A model generated the notes under the pieces. That model was not told the origin of the DNA. It made no database searches and saw nothing but the letters and a program-made list of their open reading frames with translations. Below, piece after piece: positions 1 to 9,469 of a DNA stretch of 64,000 nucleotides. Positions within the stretch are counted from its first letter, which is position 1. Each line of letters opens with the position of its first letter. The position numbers and the translations under genes are program-made. Location of the stretch: positions 1,347,853 to 1,411,852 of the forward strand of contig NC_084768.1 of assembly GCF_028858725.1 (NCBI RefSeq), read 5' to 3'. Origin of the DNA: Colius striatus (taxonomy: Eukaryota > Chordata > Aves > Coliiformes > Coliidae).

Positions 1-240
1 TCCCTGCCGGAGCTCTCCTGAAGCCGGCGAGGGCCGGAGCGCGGCCTCCGGCGCGGCCCTGGGCTCTTCCGAGCAGCCGGGGACAAAGCACTTGAGGCCC
101 CGCTGCTGCCGTCCCCGTGCCGCCCCTTCACGGGCTCTGGCACCCGCCAGCCTTCCCCCACCGCTGCCCCGTGCTGCCCCACACCGCTCTCTGCAGAGCT
201 TTGCAGCCAAGAAGATATTCTCTCCGCTCTGGTACAGCCC
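1..240. promoter_or_regulatory. GC-rich, CpG-containing segment at the window edge
   Basis: The first 180-240 bases are GC-rich with many CG dinucleotides, unlike the AT-richer DNA after base 240. This resembles the edge of a CpG island or a GC-rich first exon whose remainder lies outside the window. No splice site or recognisable protein could be assigned. Short ORFs on both strands here are arginine- and proline-rich, as GC-rich DNA produces by chance. Confidence 0.25.
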
Positions 241-644
241 TGTCTGGGTGATGCACCATTGCCAAGAGGTTACAATACGTAGCAAGAACACAATACAAGA
301 CAGCTCCCACAGCACAGTAAATCCATCAGCAACAGAATGAGACTCACAGCTATTATTTGGGCCATCATGTTCCCAGGCCCCTTCATCCTTTTCACAAAGT
401 CATGCAGCCAACTTAGCAAAGCTATCAAGGTTAGAGCCCACCTCAGAGCCAGGGTAGTAGCAGCGTGTTCCCAAACATTGGGAAGTGAGAGAGAAGCTGC
501 ATTGCAGCAAGGCTCCCAGACCAGCACAGGAGCTTTGCACTCAGGAGCTTACTACAATGACAATGCATGTGCTGTAAAACTGCTGTTATCTCGCCCCATC
601 TTGGGCGCTAACAAGGTGTGTGGTGGTTTGACCCTGGGGATTTT

Positions 645-1390
645 TGGGAAGCAAAGTTTGGTGGAACCAAAGTTTGGGGAAGCAAAAGCTTGGAGAAGAA
701 AAAGATTGGGGAAGCTAAGTTTGGGGAAGCAAAATGTGGGGAAGCCACAGTTTGGGGAAGCAAAGGAAAGGGAAAGTAAGTGGATGAAAGAAAAGCAAAG
801 CAAAGCTTGAGCAAGCAAAGTAAAGCAAAGCAGAGTTTGGGGAAGCAACACTGAGGGAAGCAAAAGTTTGGGGAAGCAAAGTTTGGGTAAGCAAAGCAAA
901 GCTTGGGCAAGCAAAGCAGAAGTTTGGAGAAGCAAAAGTTTGTGGTAGCAAAAGTTTGTGGTAACAAAGTTTGGGGAAGTAAAAGTTTGAGGAAGAAAAA
1001 GTTTGAGGAAGCAAAGCAAAGTTTAGGGAAGGAAATCAAAGCAAAGTTTGGGAAAGCAAAGCAAAGTTTCAGGAAGCAAAGAAAAGCAAAGTTTGGGGAA
1101 GCAAACGTTTAGGAAAGTAAAGCAAAGTTTGGGGGAGCAAAAGTTTGGGGAAGAAAAACATTGGGGAAGCAAAAGCTTGGGGAAGCAAAGTTGAGGGAAG
1201 CAAAAGCTTGGGGAAGCAAAGCAAAGGTTGGGGAAGGAAAGCAATGCTTGGGAAAGCAAAGCACAATTTGGGGAAGGAAAGCAAAGGAAAGCAAGTGGAT
1301 GAAAGAATAAAAAGAATATGGAAGAGAAGTAAATCAAAGCAAAGCAAAGCAAGGAAAAGCAAAGGAAAGGGAAAGGCAAAGGGAAGGAGA
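645..1390. repeat. AAGTTTGGGGAAGCAAA minisatellite
   Basis: An approximately 745-bp purine-rich tandem array. Its core is an imperfect 16-18-bp unit AAGTTTGGGGAAGCAA, interspersed with shorter AAAGC/GCAAAG steps. Units vary by substitutions and by insertion of extra GCAAA pentamers. It grades into GGAAA/GAGAAAA purine-rich DNA up to about 1,510. Several long ORFs cross it on both strands (Lys/Gly-rich on plus, Leu/Phe/Pro-rich on minus), but these follow from the repeat lacking stops and are not genes. Confidence 0.85.
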
Positions 1391-2085
1391 AAATAGAGAG
1401 AAAAGAGAAAAGAAATGGGAAGAAAACAATCCCCAGTGATGAAGGAAGTAAGGAAAACACCAAGCAGTAGTAAAGGGAACGAAACAGGCACAGAAAGAGC
1501 AATGAAAACTCCATGGGTGTTTGGGAACTGAGGAAAAAAAGTGATGGAACGGGGAAAGAGACGAAAATGGATGAAACGCTTTCTGCCTCACACGCTCACG
1601 GCACTGCAGACACACAGCCTGGCTGAACTCAGCATTCAAGGCAGCTCTTCAAGGCACAGAAATCATGCATTATTAGATAAAACCCATTTTACTCTTTCCT
1701 TGAGCTTATGCCAGGGAACAAACAGCAAGTGCTGTTCTCCTCAACTCCCCAGGGGAACCCACAGCCCAGCCCAAACTCGTGACGTGGCTGGACTGCTCCC
1801 CTGGGCAGCCGTGCAGCTTGTGTCCACACTGAGCAGCAGCAGCAGAATGAACCAGAGCTCGAGGAACACCACAGGGCAAGGGTCACCCAGCCACTTGTAG
1901 TTTTAGGACTAAGCCAAAACAGGGCAACGAGAGAAGATTTAAGAAATGTGAAGAAAATGGCCATGTAAGATTTGTCCAAGTCACTCTCCCTCATCTTGAG
2001 CTCTGCAATTGAGAGAAACAAAGCCAAGCAAAATCCCCAACACAGCGCCACTCAATGTACTGACCACAGGATTGGCCTTTCTCAC
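1391..2085. other. No recognisable gene
   Basis: Purine-rich DNA up to about 1,510, then unique-looking mixed-composition sequence. I see no exon with convincing splice sites and no known interspersed repeat here. Confidence 0.4.
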
Positions 2086-2356
2086 CCGCTCTTCCCGAGA
2101 GGTGTTTTTGCCCAGGTTACTGAAGGCATTTGCCACTTGGGCCAGATCACCTGATGGTAACAGCAGGAGGTTGATCATTATGGCAAGGTCACTGACAAAC
2201 CTCTGAACTCCTGGAACCTTTTGGCTTGCAGACTTCTTTCACAATGTCCTCTGCCTTCTCCCCCAGGCTATTGTTTGCTTGCATCTCTTCCAGAAGAGTC
2301 TCTCGTGCTTCCCTCAGCATCCACAGCTCCCTCCCAATGGTGTCAGTGTGTTCTTG
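2086..2356 (-). pseudogene. SHROOM-family ASD2 exon fragment, frameshifted
   Basis: Read on the minus strand, an exon-sized segment between ..CCACAG at 2,357 and GTGAG below 2,086 translates to a helical sequence containing [35 protein letters not shown] and, in another frame, [13 protein letters not shown] then LGKNTSREER. This is the order of the Shroom ASD2 domain, which binds Rho kinase to drive apical actomyosin contraction. The usual helix LLSLSGRLARVENAL is degraded. The frame breaks near 2,215-2,228, just after KEVCKPK, and the unshifted frame soon hits a stop (..SEVCQ). The exon therefore cannot encode an intact ASD2. A second, open ASD2 exon lies on plus at 54.7 kb. The paralogue (SHROOM2, 3 or 4) cannot be decided. 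Confidence 0.7.
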
Positions 2357-2619
2357 CTGTGGAAAAGAAAGAGGATGAGAATTGATCAGCCCTGCTACAG
2401 CGTTTTGCACCACTTCTGAACGTCATGACAAGAAATCTAGCTATTTAGTGCCCTGAAACTCCCACGGGGCTTTGACAGTGAGTGCATTACAAGTACAGCT
2501 ATGTCTAAGGCTGATGTCTCTGCATTCAAACGTAGCTCTGTGATGCCAACCTTGAGAGCTGTGTTAAAGCAGTTTACCTTTGTGGCAAAAGACAAAGGGC
2601 TCCCACTGCTCAGCAAAGC

Positions 2620-2705
2620 TTTCCTGCCTCTTCTTTGAGCAGCTCCAAAGCCTGCTGTGGAACAGCCTCCAGTACAGTGCATCCTTTCTCTCCAAGGGCC
2701 AGGTC
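2620..2705 (-). pseudogene. Possible upstream SHROOM ASD2 exon remnant
   Basis: On minus, one frame reads about LEAVPQQALELLKEEAGK before a stop. It resembles the start of Shroom ASD2 (LMEGLFPQ..ELLKEA), and it lies just 5' of the 2,086-2,356 fragment in the same orientation, where that exon should be. Only a dozen positions match and no clean splice sites were found, so this is a tentative remnant. Confidence 0.3.
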
Positions 2706-3276
2706 CGTGACACCTTCCTGAGGACTGACACTTAGGAAGCTGAACTAGGAAACCAATGCTGTCTTTTTCACGTGACACAGCTGAAGCCAGGGCACTGCGT
2801 AGCTTGTCCTTACTCTGTATAACGTTAGCATCTCTGCAACAGCAATCCTCCCACTCTCAGAAAATCTGAGCGTTAACACTGCCTGGCCACGTTGCTGTCA
2901 GGAAATCGTAATCCCCGTGGCACAGGAGAGGCAACAGAATCCACTGCTGCACGGCACAAAGCAGCCCCGTGGGAAGCTGTGCAAAGTGTCTCTGCCAAAG
3001 GACCAAACAAGAAGCCAGGTGAACAGACCACCTCCTCTGCAGCGTGTCAGGGATTCTCTAGCAGAATCCCCCATGAGCTGGCACCACGTGCCCTGGCCTA
3101 GAAAACACACCTCAGGTGCATCACCAGCAGAACCAGAGCGAGAGCCCAGATCTCCTCCCTCAGGACCCCTCTGTGCTCTGGCCACCTCCCTGCCCATGGC
3201 TCCAGCCTGGCCAGGGCCCACTGAAGCTGCTTCCTGCCCTCACACAGATCTACACACCCACCCAGCTTGCTGAGGT

Positions 3277-3475
3277 AGAATCATAGAATCACAGCATGCT
3301 GGGGGTTGGAAGGGACCTTTAGAGACCATCCGGCCCAATCCCTTGCAGAAGCAGCTCCCACCTAGATCAGGGCACACAGGAACGTGTCCAGGCTGGTCTT
3401 GAAGAGCTCCAGGGAAGGAGCCTCCACACTCTCCCTGGGCAGCCTGGGCCAGATCCTGAAAGGATCGTCCTACTC
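3277..3475 (-). mobile_element. CR1 LINE 3' end
   Basis: The segment starts with the reverse complement of the CR1 terminal repeat (AATCATAGAATCAC). It continues with GGTTGGAAGGGACCTTTAGAGA, the GTCCAGGCTGGTCTTGAA stretch and TCCCTGGGCAGCCTGGGCCA. It is a truncated 3' end in minus orientation. Confidence 0.9.
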
Positions 3476-3850
3476 ACCGAGGGTGCACTCGAGAGTCAGG
3501 AACAAAAGCCTCCACAGAGTGAAGGGATGTGTGTCCCTGTAATAGCTGTCAATCCTAAAATCAACCCAGAGACAGCTACATGGGCACATCCCACTAAACA
3601 CTGATATGAAGGACTGGTCACTCAGAGCAGCTGCATTTACAGACCTTGAGTGTTAACAGCCACCTGGAAAGGGAGGCAGTGCTGGGAAACAGAGATGTGA
3701 CCTGAATGGGCCAGATTGCCTGCAAGGAGCTGTCAGCTTCTCTGGCAACAGATCATGGCCAGTTCAGCCTCACCCCACTGAGCCTTGCTTGGGGAGATGT
3801 AAATGAACATTTCCTTCCCTTCCAGCTGTTTGCAAACAGACTTTCCTCAC

Positions 3851-3984
3851 AAGCCCCTTCCACCCAAGCCACGGTGCTCCTTTGCTCAGGAACTTGTTGG
3901 CCTCTAAAGAGCCGGCAGGAACATTTGTCTGATGACACTTTGGGCACTGATGTTCCTCAGACTCCAGCAGTGCTCTTCTAATGC
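3851..3984 (-). CDS. RBBP6: RBBP6-like exon, second half of the RING finger
   Basis: Minus-strand exon with acceptor ..CTTCACAG before 3,984 and a GTGAGG donor below 3,851. It reads IRRALLESEEHQCPKCHQTN then VPAGSLEANKFL. RBBP6 has IRTALLESDEHTCPTCHQND..ANKFLRQ at this place. The last two zinc-ligating cysteines (CPKC) are present. It joins in phase to the 4,721-4,905 exon, completing YCDYC-IRR. After ANKFLSK the sequence diverges from RBBP6 (GAPWLGWKGL), so either the true donor was lost or the exon is extended into former intron. Confidence 0.75.
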
Positions 3985-4720
3985 CTGTGAAGAGTTGGAA
4001 CCACCAAAATAGCTTTGAGCCCAACTGAGGAAAGGTTTAGGGTTCCAATCAATTCCAAAAGCCTGTCTCTGATTAAGGGGTGAGTTTGGCCTTGAGCTGA
4101 GAGCGTGAAGCTAGAAATGTCCAATCGCCTCAAACGTTCCCTTGTCTGCAGCCAATGACTCCACAGCTTTGCTCTGTCCCTCCTGGACCATTTGCAGATG
4201 TCAGTGGGCTGTGTCCTCAGGTTTTGACTTGCCTTCTTTCCACTCTCTAGTAGAGTGAGAAGTCAGCAAGCTCAAGGCTCATCCTGAAAGCCACCAGTAT
4301 GTTTGAGCTCGGCAGGTTTTAACCTGCTGTCCTGTGGAGAAGAATGTGGATGAAATGCCTGACTGTCTGTCTGTGGCAGAGCACAGCAAGCGACCAGAGC
4401 TGGCTGAACAGTCTCGTGGGAACAAAGGGCTGTGAGCAGACTAAATGCCATCAGTATGTACCCTGGAATTCACCTGCACAACTCTGCACTCTCCTCAGAC
4501 TCTTTCTGCCTGTAGACATCCTCTAAGTAGATACATTAAAAGCCAACAGAGAGCTCGCTCCCTCTCTTTTCTCTTTTGAATGAGAAGAGCCCTTTCCTAC
4601 TCCAAGTGTACTTCAGTTTTCAATACAACAGGTAAGAAAGTTCTTTTGTCATCTCCTCTTTCAACTTTCACAAGGTGAGATGTGATGTTTGGAGTTAACA
4701 AACATGGCTGTAACACTTAC

Positions 4721-4905
4721 AGTAGTCGCAGTAACTGTTTCCACAGCAGGGAATAACAGCTGCATCCCTGATTAACTCTTTACAGAGGGGACATAAGAGC
4801 TCCTCGGGAATCAGAACAGCTGAGGAGGAGGAGGAGGAGGAGGAGGAGGATGGCTCCTGTGGCAACAAGGGAGGTTTTTCATCCTTTTTTGAAGCAAAAG
4901 CTGCC
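4721..4905 (-). CDS. RBBP6: RBBP6-like exon, poly-Ser linker and first half of the RING
   Basis: Minus-strand exon between CTTCCTCCAG and GTAAGTG. It reads ASKKDEKPPLLPQEPS, a run of serines encoded by a (TCC)n tract, then IPEELLCPLCKEL and AAVIPCCGNSYCDYC. Human RBBP6 has KKEKPPFLPEEPSSSSEEDD..IPDELLCLICKDI..VVIPCCGNSYCDEC. All expected cysteines of this RING half are present. The serine run is longer than in the parent gene because the GGA/TCC triplet tract (plus 4,822-4,850) has expanded and replaced the acidic residues. Phase and splice sites are intact. Confidence 0.85.
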
Positions 4906-5463
4906 CTGGAGGAAGAGTGGGGAAAGAAAAAGGAAAACATTAAAGATGGGGAAAGGAAAACTCATCCTCTCAGACCAGTAAAATCCTTCCTTGACAGCTA
5001 GAAATCCATGGAATGAATCCCACCTCTGCTCTGGCAGGGGGTCAGTGCAGAATGCAGGCTCATGAGAAGTTCAGTCTCCAAGTAATTGCATTTTAGAAAA
5101 GGAAGAAACAGCTGTTGCAGAAGGAGGCCTGTGACAGAAACCCACAAGGGCTCCCGTCCCTTTTTCACACAGCCACTCTTGTCAGCACACAGCAGTATCT
5201 CTGCAGATCAGAGCAACAGCACAACTTCAGCCTGTTTCACATCTGGGATCTGATCAAAGGCGGAGCGGGAGGAAATCTCCAGCCAACAGCCAGCGGTTAC
5301 ATTTGGCCAGAGGCCTTTGAAACATCAACCAGAGGCAAAAGGAGCTTCCCAAGAGAAGGACTCCCCAGTACATGCTGGCCAGCCTGGCTGCTCTGCCTCT
5401 CACACACACACACACGGCTCCTCTCGCTCACTTTTGGGCCAGTGCAATCGATGCCACACTTAC

Positions 5464-5569
5464 GCATTAGTGGCTGCGATGGCGCATTTCCCATCTCTTG
5501 TCAGCATCGCTCCCTCCGTGTTGGGATCACACAGCTCCACCATGAAACTCCTGTGAGCATTCTTGGGCA
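5464..5569 (-). CDS. RBBP6: RBBP6-like exon before the RING (SFMVELCDPN)
   Basis: Minus-strand exon with acceptor GTTTTAG and donor GC|GTAAGTG. It reads PKNAHRSFMVELCDPNTEGA then MLTRDGKCAIAATNA. RBBP6 has IPRSFMMEVKDPNMKGAMLTNTGKYAIPT here. It joins in phase to the next exon, giving NA-A-AFASKKDEKPP. No stop or frameshift is seen. Confidence 0.8.
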
Positions 5570-6336
5570 CTAAAACCCCTTGCTTCTGCTGATGCATCAT
5601 ACCTGTGCAACCAATCCACTTTCCCTCCAAGTGGACTGAAGCTACGTGCAGAAAATAATCACACTGTCCAGTCTCTGTCAGATGATTTTTGGGCTCCAGA
5701 CTATCTGAAGGAGAAGCCGTTCAAAGCACATGCCACTGAGATGTAGGCAAGCGTCGCTCTTTCCATTTTGCAGCATGACAAGGACCCACAACTTCAGAGT
5801 CAGGGCAGGTGGTTTTGCTTGCTGCAATTTGGCTTCAGACACAGAAGCATTCAAAGAGATGCAGCTTCTCACAGGTCAGAGTAAGGAGCGGTTTGGAGCT
5901 GCTTTACCTCCTGTTCCCGTCCTTTTCGGAAAGATTTACGTTTACTCCAAAGCCTCAGGGTGTACATCCCTTGGAGAGCTTTTACCCAAGTCCAGAACTG
6001 ACAGACAACTACATCCTTTTTAACAACTGGGTCAGCTTCCAGGGCCAAATTAACAAACCCTCTGAGCAGCAGGAAGCAGCTTCTGAAGTGCTGCTGCTTT
6101 GTGCCCGGCAGCTGCGGAACACGGCAGTGTCACGTGGAGCCTGAGAAGGTCCTCGCCTGCTGTCTGCCCACACTCTGGCAACCACAGGGTAAAGAAAGCA
6201 CTTGAGCTATTACGACTGAGGCTAAGGTTTTGCTCACATGACAAGAGTTATCCTGCCCTGGGGCACAGTATGAGATGTAAAAATATGAGGCAAACACTTT
6301 TTCTTTGCAGTATGTGACAGGAATATCGAGATCTAC

Positions 6337-6381
6337 CTTAACCAGCTGCTCCAGAGGAAGCCGTGGAGAAGCATCAGTCAC
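6337..6381 (-). pseudogene. RBBP6: RBBP6-like DDSS exon, copy A
   Basis: A 45-bp minus-strand exon between CATCAG and GTAGATC. It reads VTDASPRLPLEQLVK, corresponding to IDDSSASISLAQLTK of RBBP6. It is one of two adjacent copies; the other is at 6,647-6,688. The flanking sequence (an AGTATGTGACAGGAA-like stretch, compare AGTATTTGACAAGAA) is also shared, so a segment of about 300 bp was duplicated in tandem. Confidence 0.6.
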
Positions 6382-6646
6382 CTGATGGGCCTCAGCAGTC
6401 TGTTCATAAGGAAAGAAACGTTACCTTGAGGCTGACAAAGGGGATCCCTTCTGCCTGTCTTTCCAAACTGGGAACTGCCCTTTGCAGGATGGGACCAAAC
6501 TTTCACACACAGTAAAGTTATAAAAGCACTTGAAATTAGTACACGACAGCTCTGTTCACAGGACAGCAATGATCCAGCTCTAGATTTTAAAATAGGAAGC
6601 AAACACTTATTTTTCAGTATTTGACAAGAAAATCTATTTCTATCTC

Positions 6647-6688
6647 CATAAGCTGCTCCAGAGAAAGAGACACAGAAGAGTCATCAGT
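6647..6688 (-). pseudogene. RBBP6: RBBP6-like DDSS exon, copy B, donor lost
   Basis: On minus, after the acceptor GGAACAG, the segment reads TDDSSVSLSLEQLM, closer to RBBP6 (DDSSASISLAQL) than copy A. At the place where copy A has its GT donor this copy has GA, so it should not splice normally. It is the likely older original of the pair. Confidence 0.6.
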
Positions 6689-7509
6689 CTGTTCCAAAAC
6701 AAGCAAACACATACTCCAGTTTTACAATGCAAAGGTGGCAATAGGGAACCTCTGCTGCAGGCTGAAAGTCGACACTGGCCTCTGAGTGTCTCTGGAAGAG
6801 CCATTTCCCACCCCAAGTCAGTTGCATTTGTCACAAGCCAAGTGCAAACTTACGAGAGCTTCAGAGGGCTGATGTGGTTCATGACAAGAAGCTAAAATAA
6901 CCAAACCTGCCTGAGACTGACTCATTGCTCCAGACTATCTCACACAGGGACCCTTGTCAAATGCTCACCACAGCTTCAAAGCCAAAGGGGTAAGGAAGCT
7001 GCAGTGTTTCACTGGGGAGACCGAGAGAGAGGACTTGGAAAGAGTGATGCAGGGCTTCCACCCTCCCTAGGGCTCCCCAAAAGGGAATGAATGGGTTTGC
7101 TTTGTCTGTCTTTTCAAGTTCCTTCAGTTGCTCCACACTAACCCTGAGCCTCCAAGACTTTTCCTGCTTGGTATTTTTTTGAGATGGCTGTGCGAGCGGA
7201 TGGGAAGATGCTCCTTAACAGGGAAGGCACAGATGCCAGGGAACACACCAGCCTAGAAGAATGTTCACCTTACTGATGAACGTGCCATTTGTGTTTTTAC
7301 ACCTGCTCATAAACAAAGAGAAAAAGAACTGTTTCCAAGAAATAAAAGCCATCTGAATTAGATCAATACTAGCAGTGGTTCTGCAGTGGTTTGGAGTTAC
7401 TTTTTCAAAAGCCATTGGGCAGAAAAACCCAAAACTGTTTAAAACAAAACAAAAAGCTACCTGATACAGTGTGAAAATGGCAAAAGCTACACACCAAACA
7501 ATGTGAACT

Positions 7510-8740
7510 GCAAGAAACAGCAAGCACACAACAACCTGTACAAACATCCCTCCTGCCGGCCACAGAGAGATGTAGAACACAGCAGCAGGTTCAGCTGTGC
7601 AAACCCGGAACCGACACGGCCCCAAAGCCAGCACAGCCCAGCTGTGCAACACCAGGTCCCACAGCCCCAAAGCCAGCACAGCCCAGCTGTGCAACACCAG
7701 GTCCTACAGGAAACCTTCTGGCAACTTCAAAGGAAACACAGCGCACCGCTGGGCACACACACACACATCAGAGGTTCACCCTACCGCCGTGCAAGTGATG
7801 GCAACAGGCAGTTTGGGCTCTGCTGAGCCAAACACACTGTGCTTACAGCAGAGACTGTGTTTTAATGGAAAATACACCAAGTCAATCTTTGGACCATTCA
7901 TACAAGGCTGGAGTGCTTAGAATTCAGTGCCATGTGCAGAAAAGGTAGGAGATTGTGATTTTCCTTACCACTTCTGCTGTTCTGCTCACTGGCTCAGTTG
8001 GATTTCTAGAAGAAGAAATAAAAGGGATCAGAACTTAAAACAAAGCACTTGCTCCCAGCACAAAGCGGGGAAAACAGAGTTTCCAGCCTGAACATCAAAG
8101 CCTTGTGTTCTGAGGGCCCAGTGAGTGTGGAAATGTATCTGTGCACATCAACTGCTCTCTCTCGCTGCATTCACTGCAGCTAAAACCCCCCAAAGCCTCA
8201 TTTCTCCTTTGTCAGCCATTGCTCTGAGACTGACAGGTCGAGAGCAGAACAGTGCAAGAGCAACTCCGCAGGTATTTTGTCTCTGCTGCCTGAGGATCAC
8301 AAGGGTGAAGGCTGTGCTGCACTTCTGTGCTCTTAAGCAATCAGCCACAACACAGGAAGACAACTTTAGGCGATCTGTATATCCCTGGTACTGCCAACGG
8401 GAACCAGAGACGGGACTTGACTTTCTGAGCAAGAGCAGGGGTCGACTGGACACTTGGAAGTGTGAGTTACTTGAGGGGAAAAATCAGTGAGTGAGATTCC
8501 ACTCGCTGACTGATCGGTGTCTGCGTGCTGCTGGCCCCGAGTGACACGCTGCAACCCATCAGGCTGCTGTCTTGAGAACCAACACGAACAAGCCCAAGGG
8601 CATCAGCTGAAAGGTTCCCATTGCTGTGGTTTGAACCCTGCGTCTCAGCAGGCCTATAAATGTAACTCTGCTTTGGGTCAGATACATTAAAATCTACCCC
8701 ATGGTAACAAAAGCCAGGAGCAGCTGCAACCAGAAAGGTA
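7510..8740 (-). repeat. Duplicated RBBP6 block, unit 1
   Basis: This block aligns by eye with 9,470-10,720 in the same orientation. Shared landmarks are CACTGGCTCAGTTGGA (7,987 and 9,873), the GCAAGTGATGGCA stretch (7,790 and 9,677) and GCTTTGGG..CATTAA (8,670 and 10,638). It contains a TEPVSRTAEV exon (minus, 7,969-8,005, donor GTAAGG) and a DWNN-like piece near 8,615-8,700 (DFNVSDPKQS, compare DDNALIPKNS in RBBP6). Inside it, a 40-bp unit containing CCAGCACAGCCCAGCTGTGC is repeated twice at about 7,620-7,699. Confidence 0.6.
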
Positions 8741-8881
8741 CCATCTGAATGCCTCTGCTCTTTAGAGGGACCAGGACAGGCTGGAGCAATGGGCCCAGGG
8801 GCTGAAAATGCTGCCCAAAGGGAAAGGCCCTGGGGGGGTTATTTGACAGCCCTCTCAGTGTGCCCAGGTGGCCAATGGCTT

Positions 8882-9468
8882 CCTGGCTTGGACCAGCCAT
8901 CGTGGTCAGCAGCACCAGGGCAAGAAGGCCGCACCTCCAGTACTGTGCCCAGTTCTGGGCCCCTCACTACAAGAAGGACATCGAGGTGCTGGAGTGTGTC
9001 CAGAGATGGACAACAAAGCTGGTGAATGGTCTGGAGAACAAGTCTGATGGGGACAGACTGATGGAGCTGGGCATGTTCAGCCTAGAGAAGAGGAGGCTGA
9101 GAGGAGACATGAGCACTCACTCTGTACAACTGCCTGAAGGGGAGCTGTAGTGAGGTAGGAGTTGGTCTCTTCTCTCTAGGAATAAATGACAGGACATGAG
9201 GAAATAGGTTCAAAATTCTCCCAGGGTAAGTTTAGATTGGCCATTAAGGAAGAACTTTTTTCCCTGAGAGGGTTATTAAGCATTGGAACGGGCTGCCCAG
9301 GGAGCTGGTGGAGTCCCATCCCTGGAGACGTTCAAAAGACACACAGAGGAGGTGCTGAGGGACAGGGGGTAGTTTAGTGATGAGCCTGGCAGTGTGAGGT
9401 GAGGGGTGTGACTCAATCATCTTCAAGGTCTTTTCTGAGCACAACAATTCTTTGATTCTCTGATTCTA
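8882..9468 (+). mobile_element. CR1 LINE fragment
   Basis: Contains the CR1 signatures TACTGTGCCCAGTTCTGGGC, ACAAGAAGGACATCGAGGTG, TGGAGCTGGGCATGTTCAGC and GGGCTGCCCAGGGAGCTGG. It ends at TGATTCTCTGATTCT. The ORFs crossing it are eroded CR1 3' sequence. It separates the two duplicated RBBP6 blocks and probably inserted at or near their junction. Confidence 0.9.
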
Positions 9469-9469
9469 A

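Noticed and set aside
340-430. A minus-strand HDFVKRMKGPGN-like stretch resembling the last part of Shroom ASD2 (DYEHFVKMKS)
   Set aside because: Position and strand would fit the SHROOM fragment at 2.1 kb, but only five or six residues match and no splice site supports it.
552-1514. Minus-strand ORFs of 140-163 codons rich in Leu, Phe, Pro and Cys
   Set aside because: Encoded by the AAGTTTGGGG minisatellite.
5678-6240. A possible RBBP6 zinc knuckle and NASEEDK-type exon on minus
   Set aside because: Only short matches (NASVSEAK, CSAAAGH). The CX2CX4HX4C pattern could not be reconstructed without several changes.
7618-7700. Two 40-bp direct repeats as a possible CRISPR-like array
   Set aside because: Just two adjacent units without spacers, in vertebrate DNA: a simple tandem duplication.
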